The translations under genes were made by a program, and so were the position numbers. Shown here piece by piece: positions 18,448 through 28,607 of a stretch of 64,000 bases of DNA. Below the pieces are notes generated by a model that was not told where the DNA came from, ran no database searches, and was given only the letters and a program-made list of their open reading frames with translations. Numbering within the stretch: the first letter of the stretch is position 1; each line of letters starts with the position of its first letter. The DNA comes from Chryseobacterium sp. OSA05B (GTDB lineage: Bacteria > Bacteroidota > Bacteroidia > Flavobacteriales > Weeksellaceae): the NCBI RefSeq assembly GCF_019970065.1, contig NZ_JAHXYH010000007.1, positions 106,284 through 170,283 on the forward strand, given 5' to 3'.

Positions 18448-18546
18448 TGCTCAATATTTGTATTAATGTATAATGTCGGATGTATAATGTATCTATCGAA
18501 TTGTGTACTTTGTACATTTTACTTTTTACATTATACTTTATACACT

Positions 18547-21510
18547 TTACTTTTTAATCTGCTTTTTAACCTCTTTTGCTTCTGCTACGATCTCCGGGAA
18601 ATCTTTATAGTTCTCGATGATCTGGTCGCATGTATAACTTGCCTGGTAATTATCTTTCAGTCCCACATAGTTTTTAGCCATCAGTACCAAAGCTTTTGCT
18701 CCCCAATAATCTTCAGAGGCATAATTGTTCGCTAGCTTAAAGATGGTCTCGTTGGAAGACTTGAACGCCTTTCCTTTATTCTGATAATAAGCTTTTGCAT
18801 AAATAGCTTCTGCCGCCACCGATGTATTGGACGATTTTTCAAGAGAAGTATACGCTGACTGTGCATCTTTATCTTTCCCTGAATTCATAAGGCTTCTCGC
18901 TTTGATCACTTTCGCTGTTTCAATAACTGCGGCCGAGTTTTTCGTATTCGCGATTACTGCATCAGCTAGTTTTTCAGCCTGAGAGAAGTTTTTCTCGCTG
19001 GCATAAACCTTCATCAACTCAACATTCGCATAATTTTTAATGCTGATATCTGAAGAATTTTTGATATTCTCAAGGTATTTTTTAGCTTCTGCCGTATTCC
19101 CCTGAGCCACGAAGATCTGTGCCAGACGCGTTTGCGCATCATCCTGATAATCGTTCTGTACCGAGGCTACTTCCTGAAGAACAAGAAGCGCTTTCGTAGC
19201 ATTATTGGTTTGATAATAGCTTTCTCCCAGCTCGTATTTAGCCTGATAAAGGCCTTCTCCGGTAGGATTCTGCGTTAGATATTTTTCGTAGTAAGAAATA
19301 GCATTTTTGTAGTCTTTCTTCGTGAAATACTGTTTCCCGGTAGAAAGGTTGATCTCATCTATTTCTGAAGCATCCACATTTACCCCAATATTTTTTGCAA
19401 AAGTTTCATATCCGGAAACATCACCGTTTTTCGTGAAAATAGGTTTGGCCGCCTGAACGATCTTCTCAGCATAAGCCGTATTTTTATACTGTTCGCCTAA
19501 AGATTTAAGCTCGGAAAGAGCTTTGTCACTCTGGTTCTGATCAATATAATTCTGTGCTCTGTAGATAGATGCATTCGCAATAAGATCTTTATCCGAAGAC
19601 GTTTTGATTACTTTTGCAAAATAATCATTGGAATTCGCAAAATCATCCTGTGCGGAATACGCTGTTCCCATTTCATACTGGGCATCGTCATAATATTCAG
19701 AATCCGGGTATTTGGACAGAAGATTTTTCAGATTGGTGATTTTCGCCTGTGTATCGCCTTTAAATCCTAAAGCCATAGCTTTTTGGTACAAAGTATAGTC
19801 GGTGGCGTCTTCATTTTTATCGTAAATCGCAATCGCCTCATTCAGATCATTGTTGGCGTAATGAATATCTGCCAGACGAAGTTCTGCATCATTTTTAAAT
19901 TCAGGCTTCGGATTGCTCAGATACTGCTTGAAATACGTCTGTGCCTGATCAAATTTTTTAGCTTTAAAATAAGCATATCCTAAATCATAAGGCAACTGTT
20001 GCTTTTCAGGGAAAGTTTCAGTAAGAAGCTTCTCATAACGGGCAATGGCAGACGGATAATTTCCTTTCTGGTAATACACCTGTCCTAACCAATATAGTGC
20101 TCTGTTGTAAAATTCTTTATTGATATTAAATCCTAAGCTTCTCAGAAAATACCTTTCCGCTTCGTCATAATTTCCTTTGTTGAACTCCTCTGTTCCCAAT
20201 AAATAGGAAACCTCCTGATCTACTTTATTGATCTCAGGGGTAGAATTCTGAAGTCTGTCGATCGCGTTCAGCGTTTCTTTATAGTTTCCGGAATACAGAT
20301 ATGATTTCACAAGAAGTGACCGCATTTCAGGCGCATTCGTGTCATTCTGATTCTCGTTGATATAGCTTTGAATCACTGCAGAAGGACTTTCAAACGGGTT
20401 TCCGATATCGTAACTTAGTTTTGCGTATTGTTCATGGGCTAATTTTTTAACCTTCGCATCGTAATTCATCTGGTAAGAAGATCGGAATGCTGAAAGGGCT
20501 TCCTGCTTTTTATCTACCGCCAGATAAGCATTTCCTAACTGATAATAAGCATTCTGTGCCAGCGCTGAATTACTGTTGACAAGTTGGTTGTAATAAGAAA
20601 CCGCTTCATCGTATTTTTTAAGCTGAGCGGCCACAAATCCCATTTCATAAAGGTCATTTTCAGACGGGTTCTGCTGTACACTCAGATAATCTTTGAGGTG
20701 CGGATAAGCCGAAGTATAGTCATTTTTCATGAAATAACTCTCCCCGATGATCTTATGAACCTCTGCTTTGTAAGAGTCCGAAATACTTTCGTTCAATAAA
20801 GCCGTTCCTTCAGAAATAGCCTGATCATAATTCTTATCATTGTAATACATCTGTACATAATAAGGACGTACCAGTTTGGAGAATTTAGGCTGATCTTTTA
20901 CAGAATCGAAATACTGGAATGCTTTATCATTCTGCCCACCCGAATAATACAGGTGTCCCAGCATGTAAGCGATATCTCCTTTTTGGGATTCATCAGCTGT
21001 TTTATAGGCCTCTTCCAATGCATCGGTAGCTCCTTTGGTATCACCGGTCATGAATTTAGCATAACCCAACTTCAGAATATACTGTGTATTTTCTTCTTTT
21101 GAAAGCTGATACTGATTCACTTTTTTCAGGGTTTCCAAGGCTTTATCGAAATCCTTTTTAGCCAGATAATAATCTGCCAGTGGAAGATTAGCCTGAGCAA
21201 AATACGCAGAATTCGGGTATTCTTTCATAAAGGCTGTCAGTCCTTCCTCTGCATGGTTTTTCTGCAAGATCACGCCAATCACATTATCAAAAAACTGCGC
21301 CGCCTCTTTTCTCGATCTGGACAAATTCTGATTGTAGAAATATTGTCTTGCATATTCGAATTGAGAAGCATTGTATATTTTGGTCTGATAAAGATTTTCT
21401 GCGAGATTAAACCTGTAATTTTCTTTCTGGGTAAAGTACTGTGACTGTTGCGCTCCGGAAATTCCGAAATAAAGCACGGCAGCTGAGAGAAGTATTTTTT
21501 TTGAATTCAT
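18547..21510 (-). CDS. Large exported tetratricopeptide-repeat protein
   Basis: 987 aa with signal peptide NSKKILLSAAVLYFGISGAQ. Almost the whole protein consists of TPR or Sel1-like helical repeats, for example YLAKKDFDKALETLKKVNQY, YYNQLVNSNSALAQNAYYQLGNAYL, YYQKGNYPSAIARYEKLL and YYQTNNATKALLVLQEVA, roughly twenty units. The protein should be periplasmic or outer-membrane associated and act as a scaffold. The downstream barrel gene on the same strand suggests a joint complex. No catalytic motif seen. The ATG at 21510 is the only one that gives a signal peptide. Confidence 0.85.
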   Translation of the reverse strand: MNSKKILLSAAVLYFGISGAQQSQYFTQKENYRFNLAENLYQTKIYNASQFEYARQYFYNQNLSRSRKEAAQFFDNVIGVILQKNHAEEGLTAFMKEYPNSAYFAQANLPLADYYLAKKDFDKALETLKKVNQYQLSKEENTQYILKLGYAKFMTGDTKGATDALEEAYKTADESQKGDIAYMLGHLYYSGGQNDKAFQYFDSVKDQPKFSKLVRPYYVQMYYNDKNYDQAISEGTALLNESISDSYKAEVHKIIGESYFMKNDYTSAYPHLKDYLSVQQNPSENDLYEMGFVAAQLKKYDEAVSYYNQLVNSNSALAQNAYYQLGNAYLAVDKKQEALSAFRSSYQMNYDAKVKKLAHEQYAKLSYDIGNPFESPSAVIQSYINENQNDTNAPEMRSLLVKSYLYSGNYKETLNAIDRLQNSTPEINKVDQEVSYLLGTEEFNKGNYDEAERYFLRSLGFNINKEFYNRALYWLGQVYYQKGNYPSAIARYEKLLTETFPEKQQLPYDLGYAYFKAKKFDQAQTYFKQYLSNPKPEFKNDAELRLADIHYANNDLNEAIAIYDKNEDATDYTLYQKAMALGFKGDTQAKITNLKNLLSKYPDSEYYDDAQYEMGTAYSAQDDFANSNDYFAKVIKTSSDKDLIANASIYRAQNYIDQNQSDKALSELKSLGEQYKNTAYAEKIVQAAKPIFTKNGDVSGYETFAKNIGVNVDASEIDEINLSTGKQYFTKKDYKNAISYYEKYLTQNPTGEGLYQAKYELGESYYQTNNATKALLVLQEVASVQNDYQDDAQTRLAQIFVAQGNTAEAKKYLENIKNSSDISIKNYANVELMKVYASEKNFSQAEKLADAVIANTKNSAAVIETAKVIKARSLMNSGKDKDAQSAYTSLEKSSNTSVAAEAIYAKAYYQNKGKAFKSSNETIFKLANNYASEDYWGAKALVLMAKNYVGLKDNYQASYTCDQIIENYKDFPEIVAEAKEVKKQIKK

Positions 21511-21746
21511 TCTTTTTCTGAATAAAAAGATTAGCTATATAAGTTAACGAAAATATTAAAAACTTATTGTTTAAGCAAGTTTTAAAGGTTTTATAACATA
21601 AATTAACAATTGATTACATTTCACTATTTGATGATAAAAAATGATTACTTTAGTGTCATAAAAATGAAATGGATATCAATTTGGAACCTTCAAAAAAGTT
21701 TTCTGACGGAATCCTCAATCTACACCAGCTAAAAACATACCATTAC

Positions 21747-23987
21747 ATGAAAATTAAAATACTTTTAGCATTAATATTTGCCAACCTACTGCAGGCTCAA
21801 AAGTTTTATTTTCCTAAAACAGCTGTCACTGACACACTTATTTTGGAAAAACAAATGCCCCGGTTGGCTTCAACACTGATCACTCAGGCTCCATTGCTGA
21901 AGCTTAAAAAAACCAACAAACTGGCTTATCTGGATAATCTTCTGCGTTTAGAATTGCTTGCTAAAGATTACAAAAAATCCAATGCCACTTTAGTGGAATA
22001 CCGCAAGGAATTTGCAGATCATGACATGGTGGGGAATAAATATATTGCCTACGAATTTTACAGCATGGCAAAAATAATCGAAGCAAAAGAAAAGATTTCT
22101 TTCCCGAATGCCCTTCAAAAAGCCTTCAATACAAAATATGAAAGTCTCCCTGATAAACTGATCACCAAAGTGAGTATTGCAGTAGATGGAGATGTCATGG
22201 CCGCACGAAAACTCCTGAAAGAAACGCTGGACAAGCAGAAAGATAAAGACAGTATAGATTACGGATCCGCTCTGGCTTTATGCAGAAGTTATCTGAATTA
22301 CAAAACTTTCTCCGCCACTAAACCTCAGATCATGCAATTGGTTGTCGCAAAAGACGGGGAAAAATTCATTACAGAAACCAAAGATATTAAAACCAAAAAC
22401 GGAAGTACCCTGACGATCACCATTGTCAGAAAGAAGACCAATACCTCGCCACTTCCTGTTGTGCTCAGCAGTAATATTTATGCCGGACCAATTGATGGCT
22501 ATTTTGGAAAAAGAGCGGCCGTTTATAACTATGTAGGTGCTGTTGTGAATACCCGTGGCAAAAGAAACAGCAATGACGTGAACAATCCTTTCGAGCACGA
22601 ATCTCAGGATATTTACGAAGTCATCGACTGGATCAGCAAACAGCCCTGGTGCAACGGTAAAGTTGGAATGATCGGTGGAAGTTATCTGGGCTTCAGCCAG
22701 TGGGCTGCTGTCAAAAAAATACATCCGGCATTAAAAACAATTGTTCCACAGGTTGCCGTAGGAATCGGAATAGACTACCCTGCCCAAAATAATATCTTCA
22801 TGAGCTATATGCTACAATGGATCCAGTATGTGACGAACAATAAGCTTACCGATGAAGCAGATTTCAACAACGCTAAAAAATGGGATTCTGTTAATACGGC
22901 CTGGTACAAAAGCGGAAAATCATTCAGAGCTCTGGATACCATCAGCGGGAAGCCAAGCAAGATATTTCAAAGATGGCTGGATCATCCCGGCTACGACCAA
23001 TATTACCATAAAATGGTACCTTATAAAGAGGATTTCGCCAAGATCAACATCCCTATTCTAACAACCACGGGATATTATGATGATGATCAGATCGGGGCAC
23101 TGTACTATTTTAAAGAACATCATCAGTATAACAAAAATGCCAATCATTATCTGGTAATCGGTCCTTATGATCATGGAGGGGCACAAAGCTTTGGATATAC
23201 TCACGTCAACGGAAATCCTATTGATCCAGCAGCTAGAATAAGTATTGATGACCTTGCTTTTTCCTGGTTTGATTACATTATGAAAGACGGGAAGAAACCG
23301 GAACTTTTAAAAGACAGGATCAATTTCCAGGTGATGAATACCAATACATGGAAACATGCGCCTACCCTTGAGAAAATGCATACTTCAACGCTTAAGTTTT
23401 ACCTTCAGAATCGTAAAGGGACTGCATCGGTTTTCACTCAACCCACGGAAAAAAGCTTCGTTAAACAGACGGTTGATTTTAAAAATCGTGATCAAAAGGA
23501 CACTTATCACGCAGTAAGTAAGATTGACAGTGTAAAAACCACAAACTCCGTTTATTTTGAAAGTGAAGTTTTAGACAAAGACCTTATCTTCAGCGGAAAT
23601 CCGGCTGGATTCTTCAATGTTTCCATTAATAAAAAAGATTTTGATACGGATATGTATTTGTATCAGATCAGGCCTGATGGAAAGACTTTCCTATTATCCA
23701 CACATATTGTAAGAGCTAGCTATGCAAATAATAATGCGGTACGTCAGCTCCTTAAACCGGGTAAAGAAGTACAGATCCCGATAAAAAACTCAATGTTCAT
23801 GAGTAAAAAGATCGAAAAGGGAAGCAAACTGGTTCTACTGGTGGGTGTCAATAAAAACCCAAGCTGGCAGATCAATTACGGATCCGGAAAAGATGTAAGT
23901 GACGAAACGATCAAAGATTCCGGTGAACCACTGGAAATAAAGTGGTATAACGACAGCTATGTGGAAATACCTATTTACCAAGAATAA
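21747..23987 (+). CDS. Exported CocE/NonD (X-Pro dipeptidyl-peptidase S15-like) hydrolase
   Basis: 746 aa from the ATG at 21747, which gives a signal peptide MKIKILLALIFANLLQAQ; the frame is open to 21669 but the extra residues are not signal-like. An N-terminal helical region precedes the catalytic domain. That domain has WISKQPWCNGKVGMIGGSYLGF with the nucleophile Ser (about residue 311), the acid-bearing TTGYYDDDQIGAL and the His in VIGPYDHGGAQSFGY. The C-terminal 200 residues are beta-rich (jelly-roll), as in the S15/cocaine-esterase family. The probable job is periplasmic hydrolysis of peptides or esters. Monocistronic. Confidence 0.83.
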   Translation: MKIKILLALIFANLLQAQKFYFPKTAVTDTLILEKQMPRLASTLITQAPLLKLKKTNKLAYLDNLLRLELLAKDYKKSNATLVEYRKEFADHDMVGNKYIAYEFYSMAKIIEAKEKISFPNALQKAFNTKYESLPDKLITKVSIAVDGDVMAARKLLKETLDKQKDKDSIDYGSALALCRSYLNYKTFSATKPQIMQLVVAKDGEKFITETKDIKTKNGSTLTITIVRKKTNTSPLPVVLSSNIYAGPIDGYFGKRAAVYNYVGAVVNTRGKRNSNDVNNPFEHESQDIYEVIDWISKQPWCNGKVGMIGGSYLGFSQWAAVKKIHPALKTIVPQVAVGIGIDYPAQNNIFMSYMLQWIQYVTNNKLTDEADFNNAKKWDSVNTAWYKSGKSFRALDTISGKPSKIFQRWLDHPGYDQYYHKMVPYKEDFAKINIPILTTTGYYDDDQIGALYYFKEHHQYNKNANHYLVIGPYDHGGAQSFGYTHVNGNPIDPAARISIDDLAFSWFDYIMKDGKKPELLKDRINFQVMNTNTWKHAPTLEKMHTSTLKFYLQNRKGTASVFTQPTEKSFVKQTVDFKNRDQKDTYHAVSKIDSVKTTNSVYFESEVLDKDLIFSGNPAGFFNVSINKKDFDTDMYLYQIRPDGKTFLLSTHIVRASYANNNAVRQLLKPGKEVQIPIKNSMFMSKKIEKGSKLVLLVGVNKNPSWQINYGSGKDVSDETIKDSGEPLEIKWYNDSYVEIPIYQE

Positions 23988-24063
23988 AGGCGTTTAGCCA
24001 TGAGAACCTCAGTCTTTTTAACGAAATATTATGATTACAGCCAACACCAAAATAAAAAATGAT

Positions 24064-24071
24064 TACATTTG
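24064..24071 (+). promoter_or_regulatory. -7 box of the permease gene
   Basis: TACATTTG matches TAnnTTTG exactly and lies 30 bases before the ATG at 24102, a normal distance. Confidence 0.55.
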
Positions 24072-24101
24072 CTTTTTTTCAAACTCAAATATAAATATTG
24101 A

Positions 24102-25778
24102 ATGAATCAACTTTTCAGAAGAAAAAACTATTCAGAAACAGATACATCTACCAGTCTTTTAAGGGTTCTAGGTGTTTGGGATATCGTTTTTTTTGGTATT
24201 GCGGCCATTATAGGAGCAGGAAGTTTCAGCAGCTTAGGTGAAGCAGTTTTCAGAGGTGGCCCCGGAGTTATTCTACTATATTTAATTTGTGGTTTTGCCT
24301 GTGGATTTACGGCATTGTGCTATGCTGAATTTGCGAGCAGAATTCCTACAGCCGGTTCTGCGTATACGTATGCTTACGCCAGTTTCGGGGAACTGATTGC
24401 CTGGGTGATCGGATGGGCATTGATCATGGAATATTCTTTCGGGAATATTTACGTGGCTTTTTCCTGGTCCGACTATTTCACCAGCTTCTTAGAGCGTCTG
24501 GGCATGCATATCCCCGATTACCTTACCTGCAGCTACACAGAAGCCCGAAAAGCTTTCCAGAACGGTTCTGAAAATAAAGAACTGTTAAGTGCATGGAATA
24601 CTGCACCGCTAATCGGTAACTTAAAACTCATCCTTGACCTTCCTGCACTGGTCATCAACGGCCTTATCACATGGCTTTGTTATGTAGGGGTGAAAGAAAG
24701 TAAGAACTTTAATAATTCCTTGGTTATTTTAAAACTGGCCGTGATTGTTTTAGTAATTCTGGTAGGCTTTGCCTACATCAATACAGACAACTGGACGCCT
24801 GTCAATCCGGACACTCAGGTTGCTTCTTTCATGCCGAACGGTTTTGCAGGAGTTATGAGTGCGGTTTCAGGAGTTTTCTTTGCTTACATCGGTTTTGATG
24901 CATTAAGTGTTCTTTCCGAAGAAACCAAAGATCCTCAGAAAACACTTCCGAAAGGGATGATCATATCTCTGGTGCTTTGTACGGTTATTTATATTGCTTT
25001 AACACTGGTCCTGACAGGAATGGTTGATTACAGGAAGTTCGATGGTATCGGAGACCCACTTTCATTCATATTCGAAAAATCAAATGCCAATGTAGCCTGG
25101 ATGGAACTTGTGGTTTCTTTCGTAGCTATTGTGGCCATCACGACCGTGTTATTGGTATTCCAGATGGGACAGCCGAGAATCTGGTATGCGATGAGCCGTG
25201 ACGGACTGATGCCTGAAAAATTCAAGACGGTACATCCAAAATATAAAACACCTTCATTTGCTACCATTATTACAGGTATCGCTGTAGGAGTTCCTATTCT
25301 TTTTACGGATAAAACATTCATCCTGGATTTCACAAGTATTGGAACCATCTTCGCTTTCGTACTGGTATGTGCCGGGGTTTTAATGCTTCCAGCCAAACAA
25401 AAGATCAAAGGCAGATTCCACCTTCCTTATATTAACGGTAAGATCATATTCCCGGTTATCATTATCGGAGGATTAATCGGGTTCTATATCTGGCAGCCGG
25501 AATTTTTCACCAACTTAATGGACTGGAATGATCCTAAAGAGGGTGAATTCAGAGCGTCTATTTTTGTTTTCATCCTGATCAACTTGGTACTTTGTGTTTT
25601 TACGTTTATTAAAAATTTCTCTTTAATTCCTTTGATCGGCTTAAGCTCTTGTTTATATCTTCTTACGGGAATGAGCCATGAGAACTGGTTCTGGTTCGGA
25701 CTTTGGTTTGCACTGGGTCTTGTAATCTATTTCTGCTACGGTTATAAACACAGTAAGCTTAGAAAAGAAACAGTTTAA
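24102..25778 (+). CDS. Amino-acid permease of the APC superfamily (CAT-like)
   Basis: 558 aa, about 12-14 membrane spans. The start of span 1 reads LLRVLGVWDIVFFGIAAIIGAGSF with the unwound GAG motif of APC transporters. GFTALCYAEFASRIPTAGSAYTYAY is the conserved span 2-3 region of cationic amino-acid transporters. The FFAYIGFDALSVLSEETKDPQKTLP motif of span 6-7 and the RIWYAMSRDGLMPEKF loop are also present. It is probably an importer of cationic or other amino acids in the inner membrane; the exact substrate is not readable. Single gene ended by a clear hairpin. Confidence 0.9.
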   Translation: MNQLFRRKNYSETDTSTSLLRVLGVWDIVFFGIAAIIGAGSFSSLGEAVFRGGPGVILLYLICGFACGFTALCYAEFASRIPTAGSAYTYAYASFGELIAWVIGWALIMEYSFGNIYVAFSWSDYFTSFLERLGMHIPDYLTCSYTEARKAFQNGSENKELLSAWNTAPLIGNLKLILDLPALVINGLITWLCYVGVKESKNFNNSLVILKLAVIVLVILVGFAYINTDNWTPVNPDTQVASFMPNGFAGVMSAVSGVFFAYIGFDALSVLSEETKDPQKTLPKGMIISLVLCTVIYIALTLVLTGMVDYRKFDGIGDPLSFIFEKSNANVAWMELVVSFVAIVAITTVLLVFQMGQPRIWYAMSRDGLMPEKFKTVHPKYKTPSFATIITGIAVGVPILFTDKTFILDFTSIGTIFAFVLVCAGVLMLPAKQKIKGRFHLPYINGKIIFPVIIIGGLIGFYIWQPEFFTNLMDWNDPKEGEFRASIFVFILINLVLCVFTFIKNFSLIPLIGLSSCLYLLTGMSHENWFWFGLWFALGLVIYFCYGYKHSKLRKETV

Positions 25779-25805
25779 AATACTGATTGACAAATCATAA
25801 AATAT

Positions 25806-25841
25806 AAAAGGCAAATTTGCATCCCCGCAGATTTGCCTTTT
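25806..25841 (+). terminator. Terminator after the permease gene
   Basis: Stem AAAAGGCAAAT / ATTTGCCTTTT with a 14-base loop and a T-run to 25843 and beyond. Confidence 0.8.
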
Positions 25842-25912
25842 TTCTTTTTCACGCTTGATCTTCCTTATCAAATCGGCAGAATTATTGCATAGATTTCAAC
25901 ACAACTATAAAC

Positions 25913-25920
25913 TAATTTTG
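25913..25920 (+). promoter_or_regulatory. -7 box only 2 bases before an ATG
   Basis: TAATTTTG fits TAnnTTTG but ends two bases before the ATG at 25923. If used, it would give a transcript with almost no leader. Confidence 0.4.
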
Positions 25921-25922
25921 CC

Positions 25923-26279
25923 ATGTCAGACAGAATCAAAACATACGGAGAATTTTATCAGTTCTATCTTACCGAACACAGTAAAACAGGAACGAGAATC
26001 TTTCATTTTATCGGAACGCTTCTGGTATTTCTTGTGATCTGGTATGTCATCAGTTCAGGGAAAGAAAGGTTTCTATGGTACATTCCGATCTTTGGATATG
26101 GCTTTGCCTGGTTAAGTCATGCCGTTATTGAGCGAAATAAACCGGCAACTTTCAAATACCCTCTATGGTCATTGATTTCGGATTTCAGACTGTTTTTTGA
26201 GCTGCTGATCGGTAAACAAAAGTTTAGAGGGATAGCTCCGAAGCCAAAAGATGGTGATGTTTCTGAGGAATTACACTGA
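25923..26279 (+). CDS. Mpo1-like (DUF962) membrane protein
   Basis: 118 aa, two to three hydrophobic segments. The conserved features of the family are present: YGEFYQFYLTEHSKTGTRIFHFIGT at the N-terminus and FGYGFAWLSHAVIERNKPATFKYPLWSLISDFRLFF in the middle, with the His residues that bind iron in the yeast enzyme Mpo1. Yeast Mpo1 is a dioxygenase acting on 2-hydroxy fatty acids. Whether the bacterial protein does the same, perhaps on 2-hydroxy fatty acids of sphingolipids, is an inference. Single gene; a -7 box lies unusually close to the ATG. Confidence 0.85.
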   Translation: MSDRIKTYGEFYQFYLTEHSKTGTRIFHFIGTLLVFLVIWYVISSGKERFLWYIPIFGYGFAWLSHAVIERNKPATFKYPLWSLISDFRLFFELLIGKQKFRGIAPKPKDGDVSEELH

Positions 26280-26307
26280 TTTTTTTTACCACACAAGGCA
26301 CAAAAGT

Positions 26308-26328
26308 CTTATTGTTTTAAACAATAAG
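26308..26328. terminator. AT-rich hairpin after the Mpo1-like gene
   Basis: Arms CTTATTGTTT / AAACAATAAG, nearly no loop. It lies between convergent genes and may act as a terminator, but lacks a clear T-run. Confidence 0.4.
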
Positions 26329-26353
26329 GACACTAAAATGGAGAGTATAAGGT

Positions 26354-26390
26354 TTAAGATTTCGGCGGCCTTCGGCCGCCGAAATCTTAA
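26354..26390. repeat. GC-rich perfect hairpin between convergent genes
   Basis: 17-bp perfect stem TTAAGATTTCGGCGGCC / GGCCGCCGAAATCTTAA with the loop TTC; the tip reads C(TTCG)G, a very stable tetraloop. It stands out in an AT-rich spacer and has no long T-run. Confidence 0.75.
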
Positions 26391-26446
26391 AATATCATCT
26401 TGAATTTAAACTTTAAATATTTAATACAAATTACTGAATATCAAAT

Positions 26447-28468
26447 TTATTTAAACCTCTTCTTAAAGTTAAACTTAATCATATTCATTAAACCAGGTTC
26501 TATAATATCAATCCCCAATCCGAAGTTGCTGTCTGCCACTTTATGATGGTCTTCTCTGAAAGCTTCAAACTGATCCTGCGGAATTTCCAGATTCACGAGA
26601 GGATTGTATTCTATAGAAACGGTGGCACCATTCTTAGTGATTTTTTTACGGTTTTTATAGTCGAAATACGGATTGCTGATCGTACTTTCCTGAACCGTAT
26701 ATTTTTCTTCAGTATCTATTTTCTGATCTGTATACAAACTGATCTCGTATTTTTCACTGTCGAAATTATGCCAGAAAGGAAGATCTTTATGCATAAAATC
26801 TCTGGCGCTTGCCTTGATAACGTTCCTGTCAAAATACATCAGGAAGCGGTTGTTTTGTGGATCTACGTAATAAGGATTTTCTACGGTAGCGGTATAGTGA
26901 ATCTTGAATTCATTTAACTTCTTATCATCGCTCACAATATCAATGGATGCATCTTTGAATATATTCCTGATATCGGTTCCGTTTCTGTCATTGGAATAAT
27001 TAAGCCCATAAAACATGAAACTGTTCCAGCTATCGATGATCTCTCTTTTATTTGTACTTTTAAAATACCTTCTCATAGCATTGGCGCGGTTGCCTTTATA
27101 GGTGGTGGTAAGTTTCAGCCGGCCTGTTGTATTCTGGGCATTCAACTCAACTTTTTCATCAATACAGCAATAAGGGAATTTATAGGGCTTCCTTTGCTGT
27201 AGCACCTGATCCGGTTTTACTTCCAGATAATGCATGAAATAAATAAACCCGCGGTTTTCTATTAACCCGAATTCATCACGAACTGTAGCATCAACAAAAT
27301 ACTCCTGGCCTTTATAATTGATTTTAACCACTACATGATTAAAGCTCAGCAGTGATGGCAGATAATATTTGATATAATAATCCGTATGGAAATTGACAAG
27401 AACTACCGACGCTTCCACTCCGATATAATCCAGAATCACTTTCAGCAAAACACACTTTGCTTTACAGTCGCCCTGTTTATTTTCATAGGTGACTGAAGGT
27501 TCCTGTGGCTTATGCCCATTCATCTCATCCGCATTGAAAATATAGTAAATATGATTCTGCACATATTCTATCGCCAACTGAAGTTTTTCATCCTGACCAT
27601 TCACTGCATCCAGTTTTTCAATTAGATGGGGTGCAAAATCTTTCAGCAAATGTCTACTAAAAACCTCATTGTAGATCGGGACAATATAGTTGGAAAGCTC
27701 TTTCCATGTGTTTTCCGTAGCAAAATCAATGAATGGAAAAATCTCACGACCGGCATCTACCGGATTGATATAGTTGCTTTCTTCAATAACAAAGCGCTCC
27801 CCTTTCTTTAAATGATGAATTTCAGGCTCCAGTACATTCCCCTGTGCATCTCTGAAAAATGTTTTTTTATAATCAATATTCTCCTCACGGTCGTTGATGA
27901 ACGTAAACTTAAAGCTTCCGTATGCCCAGTAATTATCAGGACTTACCCAAACATATTTAGAAAATTCCTTTCTCAGAAAATCTCTTTCCGTAAAAGCTTT
28001 ACATCTCGAATCTTCCATGATCAGGACATCGTAAAGCCTGAGATCTTTAATAGTAATATTGATCTTTTTATTACTGCTTAATATCCCTCCGCTGCTCTGG
28101 TTCTCACTATCGAGTACCTTAATATTCGTATCAGAAATCTTGTCAATCAACACTCCGTCTCTCCATACACTGATTCTATGAATGCTGTACACTTCATTTT
28201 CCTCCACGACAACCTCAGAAACGGAAGCCCGTTCAAGATTCCCAGGTTCATTCAGGGTGTATGCCATACAGACATATTCGCTGTTTTCTTTATTGCTGGT
28301 GTAATATTTTTTATCGAGAAAATAGCAGTAATCTCTTCCTTCATCAATCTGTTTTGCGGCAAATTCAGAATCTTTTATTTTGTCAATCAGTTCTTCATCT
28401 GTGATATTTCCTGCCCATATTTCAGGTTTTTGAATTTTGTAATTTTCAATCTGAATCGGATTATTCAT
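26447..28468 (-). CDS. DUF3857/transglutaminase-like protein
   Basis: 673 aa. An N-terminal beta-rich region of DUF3857 type (residues about 1-270) is followed by a transglutaminase-like papain-fold core. The core carries Cys in QGDCKAKCVLLKVIL (about 333), His in LSFNHVVVKIN (about 378) and Asp in YFVDATVRDEFG (about 393), so the catalytic triad is complete. A C-terminal DUF-like region follows. Unlike many relatives I see no signal peptide, so it may be cytoplasmic, or the true start may differ. It could act as a peptidase or an amide-transfer enzyme; the substrate is unknown. Convergent with the Mpo1-like gene. Confidence 0.8.
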   Translation of the reverse strand: MNNPIQIENYKIQKPEIWAGNITDEELIDKIKDSEFAAKQIDEGRDYCYFLDKKYYTSNKENSEYVCMAYTLNEPGNLERASVSEVVVEENEVYSIHRISVWRDGVLIDKISDTNIKVLDSENQSSGGILSSNKKINITIKDLRLYDVLIMEDSRCKAFTERDFLRKEFSKYVWVSPDNYWAYGSFKFTFINDREENIDYKKTFFRDAQGNVLEPEIHHLKKGERFVIEESNYINPVDAGREIFPFIDFATENTWKELSNYIVPIYNEVFSRHLLKDFAPHLIEKLDAVNGQDEKLQLAIEYVQNHIYYIFNADEMNGHKPQEPSVTYENKQGDCKAKCVLLKVILDYIGVEASVVLVNFHTDYYIKYYLPSLLSFNHVVVKINYKGQEYFVDATVRDEFGLIENRGFIYFMHYLEVKPDQVLQQRKPYKFPYCCIDEKVELNAQNTTGRLKLTTTYKGNRANAMRRYFKSTNKREIIDSWNSFMFYGLNYSNDRNGTDIRNIFKDASIDIVSDDKKLNEFKIHYTATVENPYYVDPQNNRFLMYFDRNVIKASARDFMHKDLPFWHNFDSEKYEISLYTDQKIDTEEKYTVQESTISNPYFDYKNRKKITKNGATVSIEYNPLVNLEIPQDQFEAFREDHHKVADSNFGLGIDIIEPGLMNMIKFNFKKRFK

Positions 28469-28607
28469 ATAATAATGTGGTATTTGTGTCCTTTGGTTAA
28501 ATTTCTAGAAGCGCTCAAATTAAATAATTATAAACTAAAAAACAATAGAAAAACTGCGTCAAAAACTTCGGCACAGTAATTGCGAACTAAGGTTTAAAAT
28601 AAAGTTT

